A DNA stretch of 35,652 bases, taken from positions 1 to 35,652 of the forward strand of contig ML210402.1 in the NCBI GenBank assembly GCA_004369085.1, read 5' to 3'. The notes beneath the pieces were generated by a model. That model was not told where the DNA came from. It worked only from the letters and a program-made list of their open reading frames with translations, and did no database searches. The stretch is from Coprinopsis marcescibilis (taxonomy: Eukaryota > Basidiomycota > Agaricomycetes > Agaricales > Psathyrellaceae). The translations under genes were made by a program, and so were the position numbers. Each line of letters begins with the position of its first letter. The stretch's first letter is position 1. Shown here one piece after another: positions 19,733-29,880 of the stretch.

Positions 19733-22700
19733 ATGGACAATGCGGCTATAGCTGACGACGCCGGAGAACGAGATGGTAAGGCTTAATACTCTCGCCCAGA
19801 TATTGGTACCCAAACCCTTCCTCAGGCGTCGCCAGGGCCATGCACGATGGTGGGATTGATGTTGAGCCTCGTATGAAGGCAATCCCCAAGTCAAAACAAG
19901 CAAAGGAGCGTTGCGACGGGTGCTGCTGCTGCATAAAACCCGCCCACAAAGTTGAGATCGTGATCGATACCTGCGGCTCCCATCAAAAGAAGGGCCGAAA
20001 TCTGATCCTCTGCATCGATGGCACCGCCAACCAGTTTGGCGACCAGGTATGAGAGCTCGCTATCCCGTCACATTCCATTTCACTGATTATTTGCCTCCAG
20101 AATACAAACGTCATCGAACTATACAACCTGCTTTTGAAGGGGAGTGATGACCGGCAGCTCACCTGGTACAACAGTGGAATTGGCACATACGCGGAACCAC
20201 ATTGGAGGTCGTTGGAGTACTGGATTCAGGTTATATACCACATCATTGATCTTTCCATTGCTTGGTTAGTGTTCCGCTCGTGTTTTACCTTCCCCCTCGC
20301 ATTCTAAGGCTTCTTTGATTAGGAACTTTGATAAAACCATACTAGCAGCCTATCGATGGCTGGCTGATAAGTACAAAGAAGGAGACCGTATCTTTCTTTT
20401 TGGTGGGTTGATTCAATGGCCCATTGAGCTCCTTTGCTCATTGTTGACGCGGTGGCAGGTTTCTCTAGAGGAGCCTTTCAAGTTCGCGCCCTTTCCGCTA
20501 TGATTGACAAGGTTAGACTTGATCCAATGTGATGCGTCAATTTTAGTTTTATTTATCATTTCTTTGACCAGGTTGGCCTTATCTACGCAGGAAACGAGGC
20601 GCAAATTCCGTTGTGCGTAGCCCTGACCTCTGGCCGCGTTAACACTAACTCACGGCAACCGTTCGCAGTGCATACCAACTCTATGCTCGATCTGGATCCG
20701 ATGATGTCAAATCCCAGCCAGTCGGGGAATCTGACACAAGCGCGACAACCTCAAAGACGGAGAGGTTCAAGAAGGCATTCTCCCGTGACGTAAAGGTTCA
20801 TTTCGTCGGAGCATGGTAAGGGGGACATGTATTCCAATTCGCGAGCGACAGTCTCATGTGCTCCAAATCTGTCAGGGATACCGTCTCCTCCATCGGTATT
20901 GCTCGTGGAAAACACACACTTCCAGGGACTACCGAGGGCATGCGGCATGTCTGCTATTTCCGCCATGCACTGGCGCTTGATGAGCGGAGAGTCAAATTTC
21001 TTCCAGAATATGCATGGGGAGGCTCGGCCATTGACAGGAGCGGGAATGGCGGCAGTGCTGAGCAGGAGAACTCAAATAACATACAGTACGTCGATTTTCT
21101 TTCCGAGTCAGGCTACAACCAGTAACTGAGATGTTGGCAAAGCGAGACGGACAGCACTAAGCAACCGCACACGATGGAGACATGGTTCCCTGGAACCCAT
21201 TCCGATATGTGAGAGAATATCCGGCATTTCTAAGGGTGATCGTTGATCACAAAATTCACAGCGGCGGTGGTAATCGACAAAACAAGAACATGGATCGCAG
21301 TAGGCCTCCTCTGCGATGGATGGTATATGAGGCAAATGCAGCCGGCCTTCGCACCCGAGATTTCGAGCGGGAACTTCTCCCTCAGGAGCAGGTGGAGATC
21401 AAGGAGTCGTTAACGGGGCTGTGGCACGCCTTTGAATGTTTGCCGTTCAAGCGGCTGACGTACAGTCTGCGGCTGGAGGGGCATGTTGCACGAATGCTGA
21501 CTCGAAGGTTTGTCCCCACTTTCTTTGAAATAAAACTCTTATACTGATGTTACCACGATAGACCACATTGCTGGGCAAGCAGGAAGATCCATCCCGGTCA
21601 GAAAATCCATCCCGCGGTCCTTGTGGTGAATGAGGCGGAGGGCAGGTACCTTCCTCAGGCGCGTCTGGCCTCGAAGAATGCTCGGTCACTGCTACAGAGA
21701 CTTAGAGGTGACAAGGGCGAGCGCGAAGAGTTCTGGAGGACCGTCAGGGGCGATGGCTCGACCATAAGCGAGTGGCTCATCGATGCCCTGAGAGCACATG
21801 CCCGAGTTGCTGTGAAGCGTCTCGTCAACGGGGAAGAAATCGATTCACAATTTAAGCGAATCATGGGGCTCGGTGAGTTTATATACCCCTTTTTCAAGCG
21901 TGCGCATTCTAACAGTCTCTACTCGCCCTCTGGATCCAGATGACGGACCACAGGCGCTAATCGTGGCTGTGAGTGAGGCTCTCGAAGAGCATAGCCACAA
22001 GCACGTTGACGAACCATCAACGGAGCCTTCCATTCAATCGAACTGGAAGCTTTCGGATGAGGTTAAACTCGACCTTTTATCCAGAGCTACAGAATCCACT
22101 TACATCAGTCGCGATGGACCCCTTGTGCCCATGGAAGTGATCAAGCCTTTTGTTGCCGGCTTTCTTTCTGGAGGTGCGGAAGAGCATAAAAGACTAGCAC
22201 ATCGATTCTTGCAACTTTGTAGTGACAGTAAGTGCCATCATCCCCATTTACAATGCCAAGGCTAAGTTGGCAACGTCGACAGTGTGTGTTCTGCAGCTCA
22301 AAGGGCATTCCCACACTGTCATGTCAGTTGCTTTCACACTGGATTGCAAAAATGTTGTTCCCGGCTCATTGAACAACACCATTTGTATCTGGGATGCAGC
22401 GACCGGAGAGGGAGTGGGGGAGCCGCTGCGAGGGCACGAGGGTCTGATTTGGTCCGTTGCAGTTTCAGCCGACGGCCAGCGAATCGTATCAGGCTCAGAT
22501 GACTGCACGGTCCGGATTTGGGACACTCAGACGGGACAGGAGGTAGCGCCTTCTCCGTTGACCGGGAGTGCAGGCATTTTCTCGGTTGCAATTTCTCCTG
22601 ATGGGTCGCGAATCGTCGCTGGGTCCAAGGATATGATCCACGTCTGGGAGGCGGAGACTGGAGAACCGGCTATTCCACCCCTACAAGGGCATGCAGACTG

Positions 22701-23202
22701 GGTGCTATCGGTTGCGATTTCCCCCGATGGGAATTGGATTGTATCAGGCTCTGATGATTACACTGTTCGTGTCTGGGATATCCGGTCAGGAGCAGAGGTC
22801 ATGAAGATGACGGGACACACGAAGAGAGTCTGGAGTGTAGCAATCTCACCGGATGGGTCGAATATAGTGTCGGGGTCGCGGGATGAGACGGTGCGCATTT
22901 GGGATGCGAAGACGGGGCAGCTGGTTGGGGAACCATTGCAGGGTCACACACGCGAGGTCAGTTCCGTGGTGTTTTCACCTGATGGCAGGCGAATCTTGTC
23001 TGGATCACGGGACAATACCATCAGAATTTGGGACGTGGAGACTGGGAAGCAAGTGGGGAAGCCGCTGAAGGGACACACATATGTCGTTAGCTCTGTGGCA
23101 ATTTCATCGGATGGCAAGTTGATTGCGTCTGGGTCGTATGACGAGACCATTCGGATCTGGAATGGCGAGCTAGCACTTTCCGCAGATTTGGTAGACGATT
23201 GA
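19733..23202 (+). CDS. DUF2235 (Tle1-like) hydrolase-WD40 propeller fusion
   Basis: Thirteen exons (19733-19775, 19826-20046, 20101-20264, 20323-20402, 20459-20511, 20572-20612, 20669-20815, 20876-21085, 21143-21208, 21262-21507, 21562-21872, 21940-22227, 22283-23202) with GT-AG introns of 50-67 nt give 2790 coding bases, 929 residues plus stop. Residues 44-50 are CDGCCCC. The DUF2235 alpha/beta hydrolase starts at about 71 (NLILCIDGTANQFG); GFSRG places the nucleophile at Ser172, GAWDTVSS a candidate Asp251, and FPGTHSDIGGG a candidate His339. A helical linker (about 510-623) leads into seven WD40 repeats (625-929). Bacterial relatives (Tle1) are phospholipases of type VI secretion; fungal members are uncharacterised to my knowledge. 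The fusion junction is the intron 22228-22282, whose splicing keeps frame. The substrate is unknown; a lipase-type effector controlled by a binding propeller is inference. Confidence 0.9.
22283..23202 (+). other. Seven-repeat WD40 propeller domain
   Basis: Seven repeats of about 42 residues are present, enough for one closed propeller. Repeats 2 and 4-7 keep GH...SVA(I/V)S.DG..I.SGS.D.T(V/I)R(I/V)W. Repeat 1 is degenerate (CKNVVPGSLNNTICIW), and repeat 3 lacks the GH and most of the SGS pair (GSAGIFSVAIS, VAGSKDMIHVW). The repeats differ at many synonymous positions, so they are not recent copies of one another. The C-terminus ALSADLVDD is shared with the relic at 2376-2830. Confidence 0.9.
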
Positions 23203-24131
23203 TACATTTTTGATGCTGTAGAGTTACAAAGATACAAATCGAACAGTTTGCCCTTTGAATTACACCGTGGGAATAGTGCGGACACGGTCGTCACTGTCCC
23301 GCACGGAATGCCGACAGTGTCCACTACCACCTCGTATGACTACCCGAAATGGCACTGCGACATCGTGAGCACAACCTCACTAAGTATATGGAGGAAACCC
23401 ACCGAAAGGGACGTATCCATCATCTCGACACTTGACATGTAAGTCCTCGTTCGCAGTCTTCGGGATGCATCCGACCATCATTGTACCACAGCCATGTTAC
23501 AGATCCTCGCTTATCTTGTCCTCTCTGTGGTAAGCATCGAACGGGACGGCGATGTCAGTGACGTGCCTATTATGATGTTAATGGCGAATGAGGATCGTTC
23601 TGAAGACATTTCTGAACGAGATGACGACAAAGAGACAAATGGGACATCCCAGAGTCGCTGAGGAGAAAGGTGAGCTGTGTGTTTAAACTTGAAACTGGAT
23701 AATGAAGTATAGCATTGTACGCACTTTATTACCTTGGGGGCTACCGACAGCATGAATCTCCACGCTGACAATGAATCTTAGCTTGTTGGGAAGCGAGAGT
23801 GGGCAAACAGCGTTCACGCAATCGCTTGTTCAAGAATCAAGACAGACACGACGAAGAACATTGAATCTGCATGACTACGGTCAGAACGATAAGGCAATAC
23901 GATACGTACGGAGGGCCGACGAATGAGCCTTGCTCGTAACCTATGAGGCTATGACTGGTGGGGCGATGTATGAAGCTCGCTACTCTGTAGCTGCTTAGCT
24001 TGGTGTTCTTTTTGGATACAGTATGAGCCTTCTTTCAGTCGTTCTATGGAATGAAGGGACTTATCAACAGTTCAAAACTGGGGAATATCCTTGTCGAAAT
24101 GTAAGTGCAAAGCATTGAACGCAAACTGCTA
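23203..24131. other. Intergenic region with BRCT 5' relic
   Basis: The first 110 bases are the 3' flank shared with the WD40 relic at 2720-2820. At 23296-23332, CTGTCCCGCACGGAA is followed by GCCGACAGTGTCCACTACCA and CCTC, matching the start of the BRCT relic at 16590-16672 but without about 40 bases in between. A 55-codon ORF (23494-23661) begins MLQILAYLVLSVV and turns acidic; I cannot support it as a gene. The rest shows no feature. Confidence 0.55.
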
Positions 24132-25829
24132 CTACAGGTGCTTGAAGATCCGCAAGGCCCTCGCCTCCTTCCTCAGGTGCTCGATGAATTCCCAATTCTC
24201 TACATGCGCCCCACCTACACCCCTCGAATCACGATAAGGCTGGATAAACTCCAAGTTCGGGAAAATGCGGTCGATGAACTGGGCGATATTGCTGTGCTCC
24301 ATGAGCGTAAAGTCTTTGTTTGCTCGGACGTCGCTGATATCGAGGTGGCGAATGGTGCTCGTGGGGATCATATCCAAGTGCTCGAGCACAGAACCGTCCT
24401 TCAGAGACTCGAGACTGGAGTTGACGGCGAGGGATAGTCGTTCGAGCCCGATAGCGTGAAGCGCGACGTACTTTAAGGATTGGATGCTCGCAGGGTAGCT
24501 AGATGTTGATGGGAGAGCGAGGGTTCGAACCTTTGCCGTCCTTTTGGATGCCTCGGAGCTGTAGCCGACATCGACGAGCTGCTGAACCCAGTTTTGGCCT
24601 TCTTCCGCATTCGCAAAGGAAAGTTGACCGACGTCGATGATAACCTCTTTGATCGTGGGAAGCGTTAGAGCTGGTAGAAGGGCTGCGAGAGGGACTGCGA
24701 CGGATTGTTGTTGCGTGGTCTGGGTGAGTTCTAGGCGTTCGAACACTGGGGCTCGCGAGAGACATTGTACGAAGTCTGAGAGAGACGTTAGGGGGCTTGA
24801 AACGTAGAGGGTCACTGATGTCAAGTGGGCCAAGAAGTCGGGGGTGAAAACGGCACAGAATCTGACCGATGCGTTGACATGACAGGTGTTTCCGTCGCGT
24901 AGTGTGAGGTGGAGGGTTTGCAGGGAAGAGAAGAGTTTTTCGGTCGTGGGAGGCGTGGGACAGATGATGTTCGATATCCTGGTTCCGTTGTGCGAAACCG
25001 TGCTCGATTCGTGGCGATAACCGATGTCCAAGCTCAAGTGAACGAGGTGGGGGAGTTTGGTGCCAATCTGGACGACATATTCCGGGTGGAATAAGGTGGC
25101 TGGGAGTTGAAGATCTAGGCTGCGCAGTGTATTTATATCGAGGATCGTCTCTAAGATGGACGGCTCGATTTGGAAAGATAAACTTGGATTCTGAATGGCG
25201 AGCTTCCGAAGGCCCGGGAGGTCGGTGTTGAGGGAAGGGAAGAGCGAGCGAGGGAGACAAGTGCGAGACAGAGATCCTGCGCCAATCTCAAGGGTATCCA
25301 CTGCAGAAGAATAAATAAGGGGAAGGAGGCTGCATGAAAAGGCATCCAGATCGTCTATGCGCAACCGACGGAGCCCCGGAAGCATAGATCTTCGCGCAAG
25401 CTGCTTTGCGAGCCTAGTCAAAGCTTGACCAGAGAAAGTCGACTTCTCCTTTGATATCGAGATATTGATTTCTCGAACGCGAACAGAATATTCACGGAAG
25501 TGGGATTGGGCGATGTCTCCGTGGAAATACTAGGAACGTTGTCAAATATCGCTTCCTCTCCAAAACACAACGACAAGAGTACGCACTATGACGGATTCAA
25601 ATTCTTCCAATCGGGGGAGTAGCTTAAGCAGAGGTACAAACGAGTCCAGCTGGGCCCAAAGACAGTCCAAGGCAGGACCTTTGAATGCCTTGCAGACTAG
25701 AGCGAATCGGAACCACCAGCTGCGATGACATGGGTTGACCGATTGAAAGATTGTTGTGAGAAGATCGTAGTTCGTAAGGACAGCCTGGGATGCATCGAGT
25801 GCGGATGGCTTCTCATCGTTTGTGTCCAT
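24132..25829 (-). CDS. F-box/LRR-like protein
   Basis: Two exons, 25829-25587 and 25529-24132, joined by a 57-nt intron (GTGCGT...CTAG), give 546 residues. Residues 15-60 form an F-box-like segment: AVLTNYDLLTTIFQSVNP, then WWFRFALVCKAFKGPALD and CLWAQLDSF, with the Leu, Val-Cys-Lys and Trp positions typical of F-box helices. The remaining 470 residues are Leu-rich with irregular LRR-like units (LRSLDLQLPATLF, LVHLSLDIGY, LQTLHLTLRDG, IRHLDISDV) and end with FIDRIFPNLEFI and a WEFIEHLRKEARALRI tail. Such proteins usually act as SCF ubiquitin-ligase substrate receptors. The family is highly expanded in Agaricomycetes. The gene looks intact; the start is the first ATG before the F-box. Confidence 0.8.
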
Positions 25830-26209
25830 CGTATGTGGGTAGAACAGATATAATCAGTGGTTGATGAAAGGGAATCGTGGTCGAGGAGCCCGCTTCTTTG
25901 TTGAAGTTTGTTCGTGATCGAGGCGCCGATTAAAGTTAACGGTAGTTCCCGAACAGCGTGTTTCTCGCGTGATTGAACTCGTTGCTCCTGGCCATCTTTG
26001 CTGGTGAGGCGTTATTGCTTGAAACCATGGCCCAGAATAGCTCGCGCTTTATGACATGCTTTCAAGAACCCTCCCGTGACTGAATCCGTTAAGTTCATTT
26101 GTTCACAAGCAGTGAATATTAAGGGCAGAGATTGATATTAGCTTTGCAGACGATAATGATGAGCCCTCCTACGTCGCTAAAGCAATTGACAGTCGTTGAT
26201 GGGGTATAC
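25830..26209. other. Intergenic region, nothing recognised
   Basis: About 380 bases between the F-box gene and the secreted-protein relic, without a supported ORF, repeat or RNA. It should contain the F-box gene promoter; no clear TATA box was found. Confidence 0.4.
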
Positions 26210-27278
26210 TTATACAGCCTCAATAATAGAGACATCGTCTATGAAGCTCCAAGCAGGTGCAGCCCCTCCGTAGAATGCAAGTGTATCTAACCCGACGGCT
26301 GTAACGACAACCCTGTATGGTGCCCACTGACTGAAACCTGACCTGACGGCAAGAACGCAGACACCGTTCCAAATCACATCAACCCTTTCTCCAGCGGCCT
26401 GTTCTGGGCTTGTAAGATCCCTGGAGTGGTATAAGGTGACTCGGTATTGGAATCCTGGGATGGTTGCAAGCGTCCCCTTTGCCATCAGAGTGCCTCGGAT
26501 GCTGTCAGATCTAGTCGCAGAGCCGAGCAGACCGACTCCATTACCGTTGCATGCGTATTCGCTGTGATGGAAGACGGTAGCGTCTTCAAAGCCCCCTGTA
26601 TCGCTGGTTCCGACCCAGTGAGCGACCTCTTGGGTATAGCAGAAACTCTCTGTGCATCCGGTGTCCTCGAAGCCCCCATCAACGACGAGATTCTGGGGTT
26701 CGGCGACGGGGATGCGCGCGTAAGCACGAGAAAAGGTGATCCGGAGGTTGGCATCTCCACCAAACGTAGCGGTCGACTCGTCGGTGGACTCATAGTACTG
26801 TAAGAAGTGATGAGTATCAGATTCAGATCTTGGAAAAGTGTAACTCACCAAAGCGCATGTATAGGTGGTTGGAGAAACATTTACTAGCATTCTAAAGATG
26901 TTGAAGTATGTGCAGGAGCCACCGACAGGCCCTGTACACGCGAGTTGCAATCGGCGGCACAGCATTGACGTCGTATTGATTCAGGAACAGGAAAGTGTAT
27001 GCCATGAACTAAAAGAATAGATGAGTGTCAAAGGTTATCTTCGAACTAGGATGATGCTTACGCCTTCAGCGACATTTGCCATTTTGATGGGTCCTAAGAC
27101 ATACTCGAAGCCTTCAGGCACGGCGGGTTTGACTAGATGGATTTACCAAAATTGGTCTTCTCAACAGCGGTGTGGACATTGCCATAGACAGCGCACTTCA
27201 GGTTAGACCTTCATGAGCCTCAAAGTCCAGTCCGTAATTGTTGAACTCGTAGTAAAGGACTGATTCGATGGTTAGTTA
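26210..27278 (-). pseudogene. Cys-rich secreted-type protein gene, decayed and truncated
   Basis: Coding-like blocks read right to left: SVLYYEFNNYGLDFEAHEG, NLKCAVYGNVHTAVEKTNFG, AVPEGFEYVLGPIKMANV, then intron 27020-27071-like GTAAGC...TTTAG, MAYTFLFLNQYDV, CCAADCNSR, ACTGPVGGSCTYFNIF, SPTTYTCALYY and TFSRAYARI, then NLVVDGGFE and a beta-rich C-terminal domain ending FIDDVSIIEAV. Paired modules of YDV..CA..C / C.FFNI / YTC are known from fungal secreted proteins, often with a carbohydrate-binding-like tail. Frameshifts near 27225, 27130 and 26950-26970 and a TAG near 27135 break it. The 51-nt segment 26798-26848 has GTGAGT/ACAG ends and is likely an intron although open. Its 5' part ends abruptly at the MITE, so no signal peptide is present. 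Confidence 0.55.
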
Positions 27279-27551
27279 TGTCGGAACTTTCCGCTTCGGG
27301 GTTTAAACCGTGACTAATTCGGAAACCGTTTAAGCCCCGAAAAAGCCCAGAAATAACGCCCCACCCCGTTATTTCTGGTTAGAGCGGGATGCCGGCAATT
27401 GACAGCATCCCGTTACCTTCAGCCATTGCTATATTTAAACTGAGATTTAACTTTACCCTTTGTGGTGAAAACTAGGTTTAAACCACTGGGGGGACCGTTG
27501 CCGAGAAAGCCGGTCATTTCTGGTTTAAACCCAAAACGGAAAGTTCCGACA
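27279..27551. mobile_element. 273-bp MITE with TTA target duplication (PIF/Harbinger-like)
   Basis: The left terminus TGTCGGAACTTTCCG (27279) and the reverse complement of the right terminus (ending 27551) agree over about 30 bases, continuing into GGGTTTAAACC, with one short gap and one or two mismatches. TTA flanks both ends (27276-27278 and 27552-27554), the 3-bp duplication typical of PIF/Harbinger elements. Internal hairpins are CCAGAAATAACG/CGTTATTTCTGG (27347-27358 and 27367-27378) and CGGGATGC/GCATCCCG (27385-27392 and 27405-27412). There is no ORF, so it is non-autonomous. Confidence 0.85.
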
Positions 27552-28147
27552 TTAATTTATTTATTATTAGCATTGACCTGATAGCTGGGGAGTGGGACGA
27601 CGTACTACAGCCTTGAACCGAAGAGCAAAAGCCAAGGCAAGCTTTGACGTTGTACTTCGCATTGGTGACCAAGGTATGCAAGAGGTGGGATTCTCCGATC
27701 CTGCAAATACTTCCCCCCCCCCCAAATAGGGAAATTTGCGTGGCATGTTTGGTGTTGGTGTTGTGAATCTCCGACAGCACGGCAACCTGACGGCAAATCC
27801 AGACGTTATAAGGTTGTCTCTTGACACGTCGCGCACATACTTATCTACTCATCCTCATTTCTTGGCGCGTCATAAGACGCGCTGAGCCTTTCACTCAATC
27901 CAAAAAATATGGCGCTCTACCCGTGTAACTAGTAGTGTAAAAGTATCTGCACCTTTAGTACCTCACACATAAATCCAACCCCAACCTCAACGGGCTCACT
28001 TACCTATGTTGTCTCGCAACCAGATGTAATACCCTTAGTGTACATAGACCGCCGATCCCCACTCGATAGGATACGGAAAGACTCAAGTATGGATATAGAC
28101 ACTGACAGAGGCTTTTTCTCGAGTTAATCTTTGTGTTTAGCTACGAT
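27552..28147. other. Gene-free stretch with second poly-C module
   Basis: A C-homopolymer (about 27712-27723) is followed by AAATAGGGAAATTTGCGTGG and CATGTTTGG, similar to the module at about 3011-3062. A short near-palindrome GGCGCGTCATAAGACGCGC occurs at about 27865-27883. No gene is supported. Confidence 0.5.
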
Positions 28148-28773
28148 TTAGCGATGATTCTCTACGATTTCCCCTGCTCTTGCTGGGTGGTGCTGTCTCG
28201 TTGCCGTGGCTGACAAATGTCCGCAAAATGTCCAAGCCGACTGATGCCGTGGTACAAGGGCCATCAAGGCGGGCGCTGTGCATGAAGCAGTTCCATGAAT
28301 TGATGAGTCACGATCGCTTGGACTAGTGCCGGTGCCAGCGAAAAGCTGGACGTAATCCTCAACAGCCCCAGGTCGGTTGCGAACACTGGCACCCCTCGTG
28401 CGAGTCCTACGACCAGCATGTCTGCCAGTGGATCGGCCATGGACAGCAGTCGGGACTGTCTCAGGCGGTGGCTGGTTGGGAACCTCATCAACGCCCACGC
28501 TTTTCTTCTGGTCGACCACTAGCGCTGCGTTGGAGATGGAAACAATCTCAGTGGTATGAACTTCACGGGTGTTGCCATGTGCGACGCTATAGCGCACCCC
28601 TTGAGATGCTGGAGAAACGATGGTGTTGCGGCGAGTGACGACGGCACCTGAGAGAGTGTTCACACGTAAGTAAAGCGAGGAGCGATGTCATAGTGATAGT
28701 GCAAAGGGTAATACGTACCAGACACGAGTAAGGCGAGAGAAGAAAGCGAGAATAAACGAGTGAATGTGATCAT
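28148..28773 (-). CDS. Small secreted protein, unknown function
   Basis: Exon 1 (28773-28719) encodes MITFTRLFSLSSLALLVSG, a textbook signal peptide. A 71-nt intron (GTACGT...CTCAG, 28648-28718) leads to exon 2 (28647-28148). Together they give 184 residues with no frame remainder. The mature part is Ser/Thr/Pro/Arg-rich, with a basic run (GRRTRTRGASVRNRP) in its middle and only two cysteines, so it is not a disulfide-rich effector. No domain is recognised. With an intact signal peptide and correct splicing it is probably expressed, and secretion is a reasonable inference. Confidence 0.6.
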
Positions 28774-29370
28774 CTTGAACAGACCACAGGAGGGTGCAAA
28801 TTTATGACATTACGAACCAGTGAGGAAATGCGAACGAGTGATGAATGATAGTATGCCTTCGGCGAAACACATATAGCTGTTTTCCGAGATACGTGTGGTT
28901 TTGGAGACATTCATTCTGTACGACCAAGTTATCGGCAACTATTGAAACTAAATTTAAACTACTACCTAGGCGCTACAGCATACAGAAGATCATTTTAGCA
29001 ATCTTGGCGGTGGGCGCTTGCGGTTACCTTCATCTTCAGGCTTCCTGAGGGTGTGAGGCTATGAACTGCATAGGCTCAAACAAAAAACGGGGCTCACTCG
29101 CGTGCCGTGAACCCGAAAGCGAGACATGTAGTAGAGAGTTTGATTGAGTGGTGAGTTCCTAGCTGAAGGGCACCAAGAAAATTGTGGTACAGGATTCTTA
29201 CTACCTACAAATACATATCTATGTACATAGTCTCCGACTGAAATACAGAGATAAGCTGCACAGGTCATCGGAACATGCGTGGCGGGAAAACAGCATATTC
29301 TGAATGGTAAGGATGATAGGGAGACTTTGTCTGTTCAGGCAAGTGGTATTCTAGAGGCTTTTTATAAGAG
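28774..29370. other. No supported gene
   Basis: Short frames at 28845-29048 (plus) and 29059-29268 (minus) show no domain, codon pattern or splice context that would support them. The left part presumably holds the promoter of the secreted protein. Confidence 0.4.
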
Positions 29371-29880
29371 GACGTACGGGAACATCCGCATCCCTATCTT
29401 TGGTGGGGTGTACTGACCGAGTGAATAATCACCACGCACCACGCACACGCCACGGATACCCATACAGTGCTCACGATCCATACGGGCCGTCAGGTGGCCA
29501 GTGGAAATCGTCAAGCCTCCTCAAATGAGGACGTACATGACAATAAATTACGCATCGTTATCTTTGGTAGAATGTGCCGACTTGATGAAATCGACGCCAC
29601 GAACGATACAAGCAGTGCTCACGATATTAAATCAATTATCATACCCATGGGGCTCGTCAGGTGGCCAGTTAAGTGCCAAGCCTCCTCAAATGAAGACGTG
29701 CGTGAGAGGAATAGTCGCATCCTCGTCCTTGCGGCGGAGTCAAGAGTGTGTTGACTGAATGAAATCGAAGCCAGTAACACCATACAAAACGCCGCAGGCA
29801 TTCAGACAATGCTCACGATAACCATGGGGTTCGTCAAGTGGACAGTTGGAAATGATGGAGCCTAACCCCGCCTGATCTGC
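29371..29880. repeat. Imperfect tandem repeat, three units of about 150-190 bp
   Basis: AGTGCTCACGAT-like words occur at about 29466, 29614 and 29808. GTCAGGTGGCCAG or its variant GTCAAGTGGACAG occurs at about 29489, 29656 and 29833. AAGCCTCCTCAAATGAGGAC or its variant occurs at about 29512 and 29679. The units have diverged by substitutions and small indels, so this is an older tandem array. No ORF in it is convincing. Confidence 0.65.

Noticed and set aside
22283..23202. WD40 repeats under recent concerted evolution, as in HET-type genes
   Set aside because: The repeats differ at many synonymous sites and two blades are degenerate, so near-identical unit copying is not seen here.
24499..25260. 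253-codon minus-strand ORF inside the F-box gene
   Set aside because: Alternate frame of the F-box/LRR-like gene, His/Pro/Arg-rich and without domain.
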